DNA from: Tetrahymena elliotti 4EA
Lineage: Eukaryota; Ciliophora; Oligohymenophorea; Hymenostomatida; Tetrahymenidae
Length of the DNA: 64,000 bases
Assembly: GCA_000231825.2 (NCBI GenBank)
Contig: JH720355.1
Span: 384,291 to 448,290 of the forward strand
Reading direction: 5' to 3'
The notes under the pieces are model-generated. The model ran no database searches and was not told the DNA's origin. It saw only the letters and a program-made list of their open reading frames with translations. A program made the position numbers and the translations under genes. Shown piece after piece: positions 37,452 through 50,509 of the stretch (position 1 is the stretch's first letter; every line of letters starts with the position of its first letter).

Positions 37452-40076
37452 ATGAGTTATCTTTTGGTATATATTTTTCTTCTTTTTACTTATTCCTTAA
37501 CAGCAGAATCATTTTACCACTCATGTAATAACATTCCTGCCATCCTCTCACTTAGCAACTTAGAAACCACAGCAATGCTTAATCCAATCCACTCAAACAT
37601 TTAATTTTGCATTGCCTCCTCTAATATTATTTATTTATTTTCTACATTCGATTAACATAGGCAGATTGTATTTGCAAATATATCTTTTATCTAACTTAAA
37701 AAAGCAAATAGTTTAAATGTTAAGGCTTTGATTATTTGTATATCGGAATGTTTATTTAGTAGTTGATCTGTCTGGAAAAATTAAAAACATTCTGCTTATC
37801 TTTTCGCAGTTATTGATATCTTTTTTATTATAATTAATTAGCAACCTACCATTTTACTTTTGAAAGACGGTACTGATACTTCCTAAGGAAAGGCTTAAAT
37901 TGTTTCCAACATTAACGCTGTCTAATCTATTGTAGAAATCGTTAAGACCACTTTAGGTAAAAATTAGAATTCAAAAACAATTTATATAAAGTTTTATATC
38001 TAGCATTTTAGTTTCACACAATTCACTTATAAAATAATCTAAATAGAATTATCAAAAAGGATAAAAGAAATATTTTATTTAATTTGTAAACATTAGCAAT
38101 AAAAAGCAATATCAATTTAGGAAATCCACAACTTCAATAAAAATTTTTTAGCAATAGAAATATTTAATGCAGCTAATTCTTTATCACACTCTAATAGTGA
38201 ATGAGTTAATTGAATAAAGTTTAAGAACCAAATCAAACACCAAATGATTTAATAAACGATGAGAAAAGCTTTATGAAGATTGCAAAAATCAACTAAACAT
38301 TTTTTTATATTATAGGTCCTCGTGGTATGGATAAATTGATTGAAGGTGGTGTTAAGGGAGCTACTATTTCTAATGATGGTGCTACTATTTTGAGCTTATT
38401 AGATATTGTTCACCCTGCTGCTAAGACTCTTGTCGACATCGCTAAGGCTTAAGATGATGAAGTTGGTGATGGTACCACTTCCGTTTGCCTTTTGGCTGGT
38501 GAATTATTGAAGGAATCTAAGTATTTCATTGAAGAAGGTATGCACCCTCAAATCATCACCAAGGGTTACAAGGAAGCTCTTAAGTTGGCTCTTTAATTCT
38601 TACATGAAAATGCTCACTCTGTAGCTGATAAGAACGAAACGTAAACTTAAATTTAAATTATTAATTTAAAATAATTCTTAACATTAAATAATAGTGAAAA
38701 GAGAGAAATGCTCATCAAGTGTGCCCAAACTTCTTTGAACTCTAAGTTATTAGCTCATTACAAGGAATTCTTCTCTGAGTTAGTCGTCCAAGCCGTTGAA
38801 ACCCTTGAAACTAATCTCCTTGACAAGGACCTCATTGGTATTAAGATGGTCACTGGTGGTTCAGTCACTGTAAGATTTTTATTAAAAAATAAATCATTTT
38901 AAAAAAGCCTTATTATTATTAAATCGCATGTTAACTTATTCACAAAATAAAATAGGACTCATTTTTGGTTAATGGTGTTGCTTTCAAGAAAACCTTCTCT
39001 TATGCTGGTTTTGAATAATAACCCAAAAAGTTCGACAACCCCAAGATTTGCTTACTTAACATCGAATTAGAATTAAAGGCTGAAAAGGAAAATGCTGAAA
39101 TTAGAATTGAAAATCCTGATGACTACAAATCTATTGTTGATGCTGAATGGGAATTGATTTATGAAAAGTTAAGAAAAATTGTTGAATCTGGTGCTAACAT
39201 CGTTCTTTCTAAGCTTCCTATTGGTGATTTAGCCACTCAATACTTCGCTGATCGTAACATCTTCTGCGCTGGTCGTGTCGATGGTGAAGATATCAAGAGA
39301 GTCTAAAAGTCTACTGGTGCTATCGTTTAAACCACTGTTAACGGTTTAACTGATGATGTCTTAGGTACCTGCAACCAATTCGAAGAAGTTTAAATTGGCG
39401 CTGAAAGATATAACCTCTTTAAGGATTGCCCTCACTCTAAGAGTGCTACCATCATTTTAAGAGGTGGTGCTGAATAATTCATTGCTGAAGCTGAACGTTC
39501 TCTTAATGATGCTATCATGATCGTCAGAAGATGCATGAAGGCCAATAAAATCGTTCCTGGTGGTGGTGCTATCGAATTGGAAATCTCTCGTCTTCTCCGT
39601 TTACACTCTAGAAAGACTGAAGGAAAGATTCAATTAGTTATTAATGCTTTTGCTAAGGCTCTTGAAGTCATCCCCAGAACTATCGCTGATAATGCTGGTC
39701 ATGACTCCATCCAAGTCCTCAATAAACTCCGTCAAAAGCATGCTGTTGAAACCGAATCATCTAGAAACTTTGGTGTTGATATCAATGCTGCTGATGGTAT
39801 TGGTAACAACTATGAAAATTTCGTCTGGGAACCTATTGTTGTCAGAAAGAATGCTTTATCTGCTGCCACTGAAGTAAATAAATATTTATATCTCCAAAAT
39901 GTGTTAATTTAATTTTTCTTTTATTATTTGCTTAGGCTGCTTGCACAATTTTAAGTATTGATGAAACTGTTAGAAATCCCAAGAGTGAATAACCCAAGGC
40001 TCCCCCTGGTGGACTCAGAAGAGGTGGTCCTCAAGGAATGGCTGGCTTGGCTAAAAATGCTAAGCTCGGAAAGTGA
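37452..40076 (+). CDS. CCT7: Chaperonin TCP-1/CCT subunit eta
   Basis: Exons 37842-37956, 38316-38640, 38695-38869, 38956-39873 and 39936-40076 (TGA) are certain and join in phase. The first exon is inferred as the 5-codon 37452-37466 (ATG then donor GTATAT), giving 562 aa. Motifs: [48 protein letters not shown] (ATP site), [31 protein letters not shown]. The N-terminus and [18 protein letters not shown] match the eta subunit. CCT is the cytosolic double-ring chaperonin that folds tubulin and actin, abundant in ciliates. It ends in a glycine-rich tail ([16 protein letters not shown]). Codon use is GC-richer, as for other highly expressed genes. The 5' end is the weak point: 37467-37841 may be a leader intron or contain another exon. 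Confidence 0.94.
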
Positions 40077-41394
40077 GTTTAAAATAATTAAACAAATTAG
40101 AAACAATAAAATTAAATCCAATATTAATTCTAAATTATCATTTAAAATGTAATAATTATAGGTCATTTTTTGTATATTTATTTTTATTAAGTGTTTTAAA
40201 TAAATTAGAAAAAATGACTAATTCAAATGCTTTTCACTTAATTTTCATTTTATTCTTAATATTTTTAAATCTTAAAAAAAATAAGTTCAATAAATTTTAA
40301 ATATAATAGTTAAATTAAATCTTTTATTACTTTTCTAATAAAATTTGTTTATTTTAAATAGTTTTAAAAATTAAAAAATATCTAAAAAATTCAGTTAATT
40401 TAAATGATACTTAAAGTTTTAATTCATATTTTATTTAGGCATATAAATATTAATAAACATAAATTTTCAATTCATAATAAAATATTATTTGATTATCTTC
40501 AAAATTTTCTGAATTTTTTAATTAATGTTTTTGATAATAATAGATTATTATGATTTTCTCTCTTTTTCAATTGTACAAAATATTTCAACTTAAATAGTAA
40601 TATAACTCTAATATTAATTTCAAAAACTTCCAATTTCAATAAATATGATATTTAGATTTTTATATAATCTGATTAATAGGTTTATAGAAAAATAAGAGTT
40701 CAAAAAACTCTTTAAATTTTATTTTAGTATTTCACATTCATTGAAAAATAAACCAAATTCATATTATCATTACAGAAATAGATAAAGACTTTTATTCAAG
40801 TTTTAGGAATATTTTTAAAGAAAAAATGAAGATATTTTAGAATATTAAAAAAAATGTATTCTTATTATTAATTAAAATTCAATTTTACAAAATTTGATTG
40901 AAAATTGAAATAAATTATCTGATTTATTTCATGATATGCAATTAAAAATGAAATTGATTTTTGAAATTCAGGAATAAATTAGATTCTTTTTATTATTTTG
41001 GTTGAAAAATGATATGTAGTTGATGTTTATAATTTAGCTAAAAATAACTTATAAATAAAAGTAGAAAAAATAGAAGAATTTATTTATATGAATAAAATAG
41101 TACAAAAATAATAGATAAAACAATAGAAAAAAAGAAATATTGAGGGATTATTTGCAAGCACTAAAATAGCTAGCTATAATCAATTCTTTCACTCAATCAT
41201 TTTTTTATTCATTCCAATTCATTGAATTTTTTTGTGAAATAATTAAATTCTTTATTGCTTTAACTATCCTGTTTGAAAAAAATATTGAATAATAAATAGC
41301 GTCTAAGATTAAAATTTTTGTATAATGTAAAACAAGAAAACAAATAACTAAATAATCAAAGTTAAAAAAAGATAGGAAAAACAAATTATCTAAA
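40077..41394. other. Intergenic, nothing recognised
   Basis: AT-rich 3' flank of CCT7 and upstream region of the eIF1A gene. The last 100 bases are A-rich, as in other leaders here. Confidence 0.5.
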
Positions 41395-41976
41395 ATGCCT
41401 AAGAATAAAGGAAGAGGTGGTAAAAACTACAGAAGAGGTAAAAATGAAAATGAAACCAAGAGAGAATTGGTTTTCAAAGAAGAAGGTATGGAATATGCCC
41501 AAGTTATTAAAATGCTAGGTAACGGTCGTCTCGAAGTTTTCTGTTTCGATGGCAAAAGAAGAATTGGTCATATTTGCGGTAGACTCAAAAAGAAGGTTTG
41601 GATTAGCATGGACGACATTGTCTTAGTCGGACTTAGAGATTTTTAGGATGAAAAGTGTGATATCCTTCTTAAGTATTTACCAGATGAAGTACGTAATCTT
41701 AAGCAATATGGTGAAATTGATGAGAATATCAAGATTAACGATAAGTCTGGTGCCGACCAAGCTGATGTAGTATTCGAAAACTCTAGTAGTGAAGGTGAAG
41801 ATGATGACGATGATGATGAAGATGAATAACCTACTCATCAAACTAACAATAGAGTAAAATAGTTAGTTGAAAGCTCTGATGAAGAAGACAATAAGGAATC
41901 TGGTAACTATGAAGAATAGAAATATGATTAGAAAAATCAAAATAAGAAAGATGATATCGATATTGATGACATTTGA
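41395..41976 (+). CDS. EIF1A: Translation initiation factor eIF1A
   Basis: A single exon of 194 codons to [23 protein letters not shown], then [20 protein letters not shown] and [19 protein letters not shown] are the eIF1A N-tail and OB-fold. [20 protein letters not shown] and [20 protein letters not shown] continue the domain. The C-tail is acidic (DDDDDDEDE) and ends DIDIDDI, the conserved C-terminal motif that contacts eIF5B. eIF1A sits in the 40S A site and controls scanning and start-codon choice. Human eIF1A has 144 residues; here the acidic tail is about 45 residues longer. The start is fixed by the conserved MPKNKG. A typical ciliate A-rich leader precedes it. Confidence 0.96.
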
Positions 41977-43201
41977 AGAAAAAATTAGTCATAATTTAAA
42001 CTTAAACTAACCCAAAAACATCTAAACATTAATAATATCATGCATATACTTCTTCTATTCTAATGAAAATATTATAAAACAAGTATGTAAATGAAAGCTT
42101 TATCTTCAGTTATATCTCTCAAAGCTGATTTTTTATTCTCTGAAACCAAATGTTAGCACTCTAATGATAAGTTAGGGATCAATCAATAACAAAAGAATTA
42201 ATTAGTCTAGTCGCCAATCTTTAATTTATTAGTTAATATTGCAAAAAGCTTTTATTTAATTGAATTCAGTGAAGCAAAATTAAGCAGCTCAAATTATTCA
42301 TGAAATATTATTATTATTATAGTATCTAATTTAGTCATCAACAAAAGTTTGCAATATAATAACCATTTATATATTTTTGAGTAAGGACAACTCTATTTAT
42401 TTCTTTTTCTTCTAACTAACTAAACAAACACTGTAGATATCTGCATATTAAAATTTATTTGAGTATGATAGAAGTTAAAGTTTTACAATTTTACAAAAAG
42501 CCAATAAATAATATTTACTTTTTATCAATTTTTGCATAATTTATTTTTTAGCCTCTTTAATGTTTTTTTTACTAAATTTATAATGTTTAATTAAAAATAT
42601 TTAAATTCTAGCTGCCTTTATTCAAATATTTTAAATTCAAAAAATATAAATACCAACCATTTCCTAGACCTAAAAATGATTTGAGTGATAGCAACATAAA
42701 AAGATTCAATACGCTTATAATTAAATTAAAAATTTTACAATGTAATACTATTTTTAATTATTTTTTATTTTTAATAAATTTAAATTAATTCTGTTTTTTT
42801 GAATAAAATTTTATGGATTTTCAGAAAGTTTTTAATTTTAATTTTGACTTTTTATTTGATAAAATTTCTTATTTTAAAAGCTCATATCATAAAAGATAAA
42901 TTACTAAAAAATGACAATTTAGAATTTTAAAGCTAAAATAATTTTTGATAACAAAGTTTAAAACACATTTTTTTAGGAGGTATTGGCCAACATTTATTAA
43001 ATACCTGTGATTTACAGAATTTTAGGTTTATGGATAGGTTTTTAAAAAGTATAATTGCACACTCTAAAAACGATATTTGATTGTTATTTTTATGTTTTTA
43101 TTAAATTAATTAAGATTTTTTTAAAAAATACATCAAATAAACTATTTAGTGTAATTTTGCTATTTTAAATTAGAAGTAAAGATTTAGCTTTGTACATAAA
43201 A
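41977..43201. other. Intergenic region with one doubtful small ORF
   Basis: An open frame at 42091-42303 (MKALSSVISLKADFLFSETK.., 70 aa, ends TGA) is weakly coding-like but short and matches nothing I know; it may be 3' UTR of the eIF1A gene. Nothing else seen. Confidence 0.4.
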
Positions 43202-46200
43202 ATGCATTATCAAAGAAATTAATTCTTTAGCACAGTAAAAAAGCCTAAAGATAGAGTCACCTTTCTGGAAGATAATATTGCTAAAAATGATAAATAAAAA
43301 GATGCCTCGAAAAGTAAAAGTTAAGGTGCTTCAGTTTAGGATGTAAATATTGAGTTATAAAATGAGGATCATGTAAATGGCGATGAAAAGTAAGAAGAGG
43401 AGAAGGAAGAATAAAAGAAAGATCAAAAGTAGCAAAAAAATAAGAAAAAACCTTAAAAGTAATATTTTAAAGAAGAATAATTGAAAAAAGTGAAAGAATT
43501 TAATAAACATATTGATGCAAACTCTTTGTTGAGACGTTGGGATGTCAAATTTTTAGATATCAAATGCGAAAATCTGTAGAAAGAAGCAATTACGATATTT
43601 TTAGTTTTCAAAATTGGTGAGAAGAGCAAATTATCTGCAGATGATTTAAAGAATCATAAGGAAGATTAGGATTCTGGTATGATCAATTAAAATCTTTCCT
43701 AAAAATAATACAAAAGCGAACTTATAAAAGAAATTGAGAAAGAATCTCTGCGTAAGGTTAAATTATTTATAGAAACAGAAATACATGCTAGTTATAACAT
43801 GTTGAGACAAAGAAATTTAGTTATAGAAGTTTGGGAATATTCAAGATGGACCCTTAATAAATTTTTAGGAGTAAAATACATCAAATTAGAATAAATTGCA
43901 TAAGGCTCAATAAACTAGCAAATTGACATAAGAAGGTAATTTATTTCCCACTTAAATCATAAATATTTTTGTGTTACTTTTGAAAATTACTGATCACACA
44001 ATTTAACTTATTATATAGCATAAAATATAGCTATTTATTGCCTTATAAATCTAAAGAATAAAATATATTCAAGGTATTCAATTTTATCTAACAATCATCA
44101 ACTAAAGTGGCTCATTAAAGAAACAAACAAAAATAGCTAATCATAAATCTTACTAATCATCTTTGAAATATTTCATAATGATAATTATTTCTATCAATTT
44201 AAAAATTTATAAGAAAGAGAAATATTGAAAGTAAAATATAATTTGCAAATAATATCAATAAAATGAGAGACTCCTTTAATAAACTTTAATAAAGATAATT
44301 TTTGAGGAATTTAAGATAATTGCATCAGTAAATCAGATTTAATAATTAAAAATTTTATTGAGAGAGATAGAGTAAAAAATGGTATTTCAATAATGAGTTC
44401 TAAAAGATATTAATTTAATATTATATTTGAGCAGTGGAAATTTTGATAATGTGTTATTTTATTTTCTTAGAAAGGCTAAAAGAAACATTTTAGAAGATTT
44501 TCTAGAATGAAAATTTTATCTATTTAAAAATCATAATTATTCTGTTTGATGTATTTAATATTAATTAATTAAATAGAGCTGGTAAAAATGCTTCATTTTT
44601 AAGACTTTACTTCACTTGTTACTTTTAAGAGATATGGGATTTTAGATTAGATTTTGAAAATTTGAAAGGCTTTAATACAATTGATGATTAAAGAAAACCA
44701 ATATCTTCAACTTTAAAGTTAACACTCATGGATGACAGTAAAACAACTGTAAAAACTTAAGAGCATCCTTAGGCACTTCATCCTAATTGGGGTTACTGCT
44801 AGGATTTTATTCATTTTAGAGGAACTATGGATGATTTAACTGATAATTTACTTCAAGTATAATAATGCATGCAATTTCATTTTTTGATAAATAAAAATAA
44901 ATTTTTAATTTAAATAGATTACTTTATCTTAAGGAAGTGCTATTAATATAGGAGTCTTGAATGAAGAAAAGAAAACACTTATTTCTTTAAGAGGAATTCA
45001 TAAATTCAATTAAATTTAGGCTAGTATTAAAGTTAAAGTAAAAAATCAGATAAAACCCCAAGATCGTAAACTTGATGATGAGGGAAACGAAGAAGATAAG
45101 CTAGAGTAACTAAATGAAGAAGAAGTTTATACTTATATTGAAGGTAGAATCAATTTAAATATAGTTCCAAGGTATATAACTTAGACAATATTCTTTTTTA
45201 AGGTTTTTACAAATTAATATTTAGGTATATTTAATCTGGAGAGCTTGTAAGGTATAAAAAGGATTAGTAATATTTCTGTATTGTCATTAATAGAGTTAGT
45301 CATATTTCTGCTCCTGATGACAGAGGTTTAATTAATAGTTATGTCGTTATTTAATGTGGAAATGAGATGAAACAAACAAGAACAGTCAAAGATTAAATGA
45401 ATCCTGACTTTAATGAGGAAATGGTTTTTAAAATACCGATAATCAAATCTACTAATTTCTTTGATAAAGTCAATATTGTTAATATAGTCTAAAATCAGAA
45501 CAGTGTAAATGTTGAATCATTGAGAGATGAGCTTTCTAAGCGTAATGAAGTAAGATTTTCTCTTTGGGTCGAAGGAAATCAAATTACAAGTGATGATAAT
45601 TTAGGTACAGCCAGTTTTAATATTAGTGAGTTAGAATTTTAGCCTTCAGCTGTTTAAGTTGAAGAAAGAGAAGTTATTGACTTTGAAACTAAGTAAAAAA
45701 TTTAATCTCTAATATTAATTAATTTTTGAAAATATTTATTTTTAAATTATAGAGAAAGAACCAAACATAGAATAAAGGTTGGGAATTTTACTAAAAGTTT
45801 TATTTCCAGTAGGTTTGATGCTTCGCGTATTACAATTTCTTTTCTAGCATTTTTTTTGCCTGTTCTACCATAGAACATTGATTTGAGAGATTTTTCAAAA
45901 TAGCAAGGAGATATCTATCCTTATGACATAAGAGATAAAATGAAATTGGAATAAAATGACTATCAATCAAACTTTTAGTACTAAAGATGGGAATCGAAAA
46001 TAAAAGAAACATTCAAGCAATGGAATTTGAAGAAAAATGAAATTGCAATCTTTTTAAAAAATATTTGGGTCAAAGATTAATACAATAAATTGCACTTTAT
46101 ATGCAAGTTTGTAGATTCATTTTCTATATAAGACATGAGCTATGAAGATTCTGATGAAATAGAAACTTAGGATACTATGCTTGAAACTCTCGAAGATCTA

Positions 46201-48404
46201 GCTCATTACACTCGTAGTATACCTTTTATAGAAAATGAATATAATGATATCTGGTATCCCCCAGATTTCTTCTTATAATTGAGAAGAGGTTCCATGATAG
46301 ATCATTCACTATTAATGGCTTGTAAATATTATTTGTTTAATTCTCATCTATTTTTACATTTTAACATTTAAATAGGTTTATTTATGGGAAGCAATTCAAT
46401 TAAGAAAGTATTACATTATTAATTCATATTATTATTTATATATGTCTTTTATTTTATTTGAAGTCAAAAGTGGATTTAAAAGAAAAGGAAGAGTTTCCTA
46501 TAGAGGATAGAGTGTTTGTATGCTTGGGAACAAATTAAAATGAGCAAATAGTCTCATGGGTCATGGTATTTAATCATAATTTTGATAGCATAACCTTTTG
46601 GGACGTTAAAGAAAATAATAAGTGGACATTAAATAATAGAGTTAAAGAGGAATAAATAAATTAACTTAAAACTCATCTGAATCCCAGCTTTAAAGAAAAA
46701 AAAAATACTGAATAAAATTTTGGCAGTATTTTTGGATTTAAAAGTAAGTAGGAGAGAGCAATATAAAAGAAGATAAATGAGGAGAAGGAAAGAGAGAAAA
46801 AAAGAATTTAGGAAGAGAAGGATAAACTAGAAGAAAAGTTGAGAAATGAAGTGGAATAAGAAAGGAATCATATGATTAATTAGTAACAAGAAGTTCAAAA
46901 AGTTATTTCTAATTTATAGAAAGATCCAAAAGGTGATTAGTAAAAAGACACTGGTTTCTTAGCTAATTTAAGTAAAGATGAGTATATTAAATAGAATCAA
47001 TTATTTAAGGCATAAGAAGTTGAAAGAGGAACTACCAGACGTACTTAAATTAAGAAACTCGAAGACATAAGTACTCAGTAAACCTCAGTTCAAGATAAGA
47101 CTAAGAAAGATTCAATTGAAGTAGATATTTAACTTTAGAGTTAAATAAATGATAGAAAAACATTCAACAAAATTCAGAGCGAATCAAATTAATAAAGAAA
47201 AACATTCTTATAAACTCACGAATAGAAAATGACTGAAGAATAAGACAAAGGAGAACTAACAAAATTCAAAAAAGTTGAGAAATTCGATGATGATGGGGAT
47301 GGACATCAGTTTGATGATCTACCATATAAGTCTATCTAAATTGTGTTTAACCATAAAAATGTTTATGCAAATTTAAGCAACCAGAATCCAATAGCTATTT
47401 ATTACCATCTCCATGATCCTTAAAAATGGCTACAATATTTAGAAGGAAATTAATAAAAAGTAAGAAATTTGTTTTTAAAAATTTAGAAATTTTTTTCAAA
47501 AATAATTTATGTGATCTTATTATTGAATTCAAATCTGAAATTGGAAATTGGGTATTTTATATGTCATAATGAATAACTTATTCATTCTTATTTTATTTAA
47601 ATTTTTTGTCTATTTTAATATTTAGTTAGGCAGCTTTTATTTGCCATTGAATCCTTATCCTAAAATGTCAAAGTCAGTGGCAGAGACTTCACTAAAATCT
47701 ATTATAGTAGACATTTAGGATGGTATAAGCAATATGAGAAGTAATGAAGGTCTATAAACTAAATGGAAATCCACTTTAGATTAGCCATCTAAGCTGTTAA
47801 GGCATTATGCTCGTTGCCTAGAATACAAAGACAAAAGTATCTATTTATTTACTATCTATTAATATAATTAATTAGCTAAATTTTTATTTGATCTCATTTA
47901 TTTACTCTCTTAATTTTATTTTCTTTTCAAAAAAAAGATAGAAAAATGAAAGTAAAGAATCCTGAGACAAATGAGGATATTGAAATGGAATTTGAAGAAT
48001 TAGAAAAAAAGTTTGAAAAAGATATGAAGAATTTAATGCCTACAGATTATCAATTTTAATGTTTACCAATGAAATTTCTATTTATTGAAAAAAGTTAAAT
48101 TAGAGCACTTATTGAAGAAAAGGCTAAGAGCTTTTTCTTATTAAAGAAAAAACACATTATATTTGCAATAAACGGAGAAATATTTAGATATCCTAATAAA
48201 ATTAACTGTTTAAGAATAGTTATTGCCATGTTCTACAGTACCCTAGATAACATATAAAATGAGAAAGAGAAAGATAATTTAAGAGACTAAAACGAAATTA
48301 AAGAAGAAGAAAATGAAGAATCATATTTCTCATAGGAAGAAGAAGAAGATTTAGAAGAGAATATACAACTCAAGAAATCTACTTTCAAGAAATCAGTGCG
48401 CTGA
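43202..48404 (+). CDS. CC2D2A-like protein (ciliary transition zone)
   Basis: Nine exons: 43202-43935, 44577-44856, 44918-45171, 45225-45692, 45753-46321, 46376-46407, 46464-47459, 47626-47836 and 47938-48404 (TGA), 1336 aa, all in phase; exon 6 is only 32 nt. Order: lysine/glutamate-rich N-terminus; a C2-like region (about 115-330, RRWDVKFLDIKCENL.., LVIEVWEYSRWTLNKFLG); a second C2 domain (about 430-570, QYFCIVINRVSHISAPDD, SYVVIQCGNEMKQTRTVKDQ, RFSLWVEGNQ); then RSIPFIENEYNDIWYPPDFF, MIDHSLLMACLFMG, FVCLGTNQNEQIVSWVMVFN, a charged insert, and NKINCLRIVIAMFYS. C2, C2, then this degraded transglutaminase-like part is the CC2D2A/CC2D2B layout. CC2D2A belongs to the MKS complex at the cilium base. 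The second C2 also resembles other C2 families, so the subfamily is moderate confidence. The 641-nt first intron is unusually long. Confidence 0.72.
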
Positions 48405-48759
48405 AATAATTTTTTTATTTTTGTTAAAGAGAAGAATTAGTCAGAAATAATACTCTATTACAATATTTTTATAAATAAAATCACTTACAAACCTTTACAT
48501 ATTTATTTCTATTTCATTTTTTTTGTTTCTACCATTAATTTTTGAAGGCTTTCAATGAAAAGCGGTTTTGCTTTATCTAATCTCATAATTTGGATCTATC
48601 AATTTTTTTTTCTTAAATTTATGGAAAAATATTTGTTCTTTATTTCAGGATATTTTTAAATTTGGAGTTGTGAAAAGATCTATAATATTTAATTAGATAA
48701 TTTTTATTATAAATCAAAATTAACTGAATAATTTTTTAGTCTATTTCACATTATTTCAC
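48405..48759. other. Intergenic gap, nothing recognised
   Basis: 355 AT-rich bases between the CC2D2A-like gene and the third LRR gene, same strand. Confidence 0.6.
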
Positions 48760-50509
48760 ATGAATATCATGACCAACAACATTTCAAAAAAATAAAAGAT
48801 AGAAAAAGGATATCTTGAATTTATTTTCAAGTAATTTTTTTTTATTTTTATCATACTTTAAAATCTATAAAAACAAGTTCAAACACATAAAAAGGTAGCA
48901 ATACCTTTATCATTTAATCTTTTGAGGATATTTGTTGGTCATAGCTTAGATATTTGAAGATAAAACTAAAGTAAATTTGTTTAAATAAAATAATTTTATT
49001 GATTTGATTATTATAAAAGTTCTGTTACAGAACTTAAAAGAACTGATATCAGTATCCTTTAATTGATTTTAAGTTAGGCCACCCAATTAAAGTGCCTCAA
49101 GATTAAATGGAAGTAAATAAAATTCTATTTTAATAAATGAATCTTTTTAAAATAAAAAATAATCCTAAATAAACTGAACTGAAAAATCTATTTTTTTAAA
49201 AAAGTTCTACAAATAACTTGAAATCAGAATATGTAGCTCTATTATTTAATGCTTTATTAAAGTGCTAATAGTTAAAGAAGCTTATTTTAAATTTTAAGTA
49301 AACTTGTTTAAATCTATTTATATTTTCAAGTAAAAATAATTAATAACAAAGTTACAGCAGGCTTTAATAAGCTACATTTGAATTACTACCTTAATATTTA
49401 GTCAAATTTAATCAACTTGAAGATCTTACTTTAAATTTTAGGTAAATATAAATATTTCTTATGTTTAAATTTTCTTTAAATATTTGTCAGATTTTTATTT
49501 ACGATAACAAAATTTGAATGAAAACTGCTTAAAACATCATTTTTTATATCATAAGAATTTGATGGTGTATATAAAATTACCAACTTTAAATCTTCATTAA
49601 CTATTTCAAGAAAAAACAGTATTTACCATTATTTTATAAAAAATTTACTTTAAAATTTTAATAAAATTTAGCTCCTGTAATATAAGTTCTGATGAATGTC
49701 AATATATTAGTTAAGCAATCAGTTAATGTACAAGATTAAAAACATTAGATTTAAATTTAAAGTAATTCATAGAATTTAATTAAAATTTGAATATGTAAAA
49801 CAGAAAATAAAATTCAAAAAATTTTAAAATGTTAAAATACCTTTTCATATTAATAAATAGCTTGAATCAAATTTGTAATTTGAGTCTTTGCCTTCTAATT
49901 TAGTTTTTTAGGTCTTTAAAATATTTAAAGACCTTAAATTTAATATTAATGTAATTAAATTTTTTTCTTTAATACATTTTTATTTTTCTTTTAATTTTTA
50001 TTTGATAGAAAAAATTAAATATCTGACTCAGGTATTCACTATATGTTCTAATAAATTAAGGAAATAAGGAATCTTAGAAAATTATTTCTTAAGTTAAAGT
50101 AAAATACTTTTTCAAAAAATTATTCTTGATTTGATATAAAAAAATAGTGGAAATGATATCACTAATTAATGTGCTTTAGTAATCTCTAGTGGCTTAAACA
50201 GCTGCAGATACTTAAAATAAGTTTCTATAAATTTATAGTAATTTATATTCTGAGTAAAAATAAGTTTTTAATTTTCTCATTTTAAAAAAAGATCTACTAA
50301 TTTTTGTTTGAAAGGTTTTAAAGAGTTTTCTGAAAATATCAGCAGCATCATAAACCTTAACTTCTTAAAAATTATTCTAGAGTAAAATTACATTCATATT
50401 TAAAAATTAGCTAATTTGTATTTTTAGTTATGAAGAAAAGCCTAAGTACTTAAAATAAGATCTAATAAAAAAACTTATTCACTTAGTTAAATTAGATATT
50501 GATATTTGA
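48760..50509 (+). CDS. LRR protein, 11 exons, one repeat per exon
   Basis: Exons 48760-48830, 48899-48970, 49020-49112, 49205-49297, 49352-49441, 49672-49761, 49861-49950, 50009-50098, 50148-50237, 50292-50381 and 50428-50509 (TGA) join in frame to 316 aa. All ten introns are in phase 2. Internal exons are 72, 93, 93 and six times exactly 90 nt. Each encodes one repeat ending in a LxxLxLxLx core: LRYLKIKLK, LKCLKIKWK, LKKLILNFK, LEDLTLNFR, LKTLDLNLK, LKTLNLILM, LRKLFLKLK, LKQVSINLQ, FLKIILE. The N-terminus is MNIMTNNISKKQKIEKGYL and the end is HLVKLDIDI. No other domain is seen. The architecture is the same as in the 1841-3787 gene, but the sequences are well diverged. Probably a cytoplasmic protein-binding LRR fold; partner unknown. 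Some acceptors have alternatives of a few bases. Confidence 0.75.

Noticed and set aside
42091..42303. 70-aa open frame after eIF1A
   Set aside because: Too short to be significant with a single stop codon in use; left as a note only.
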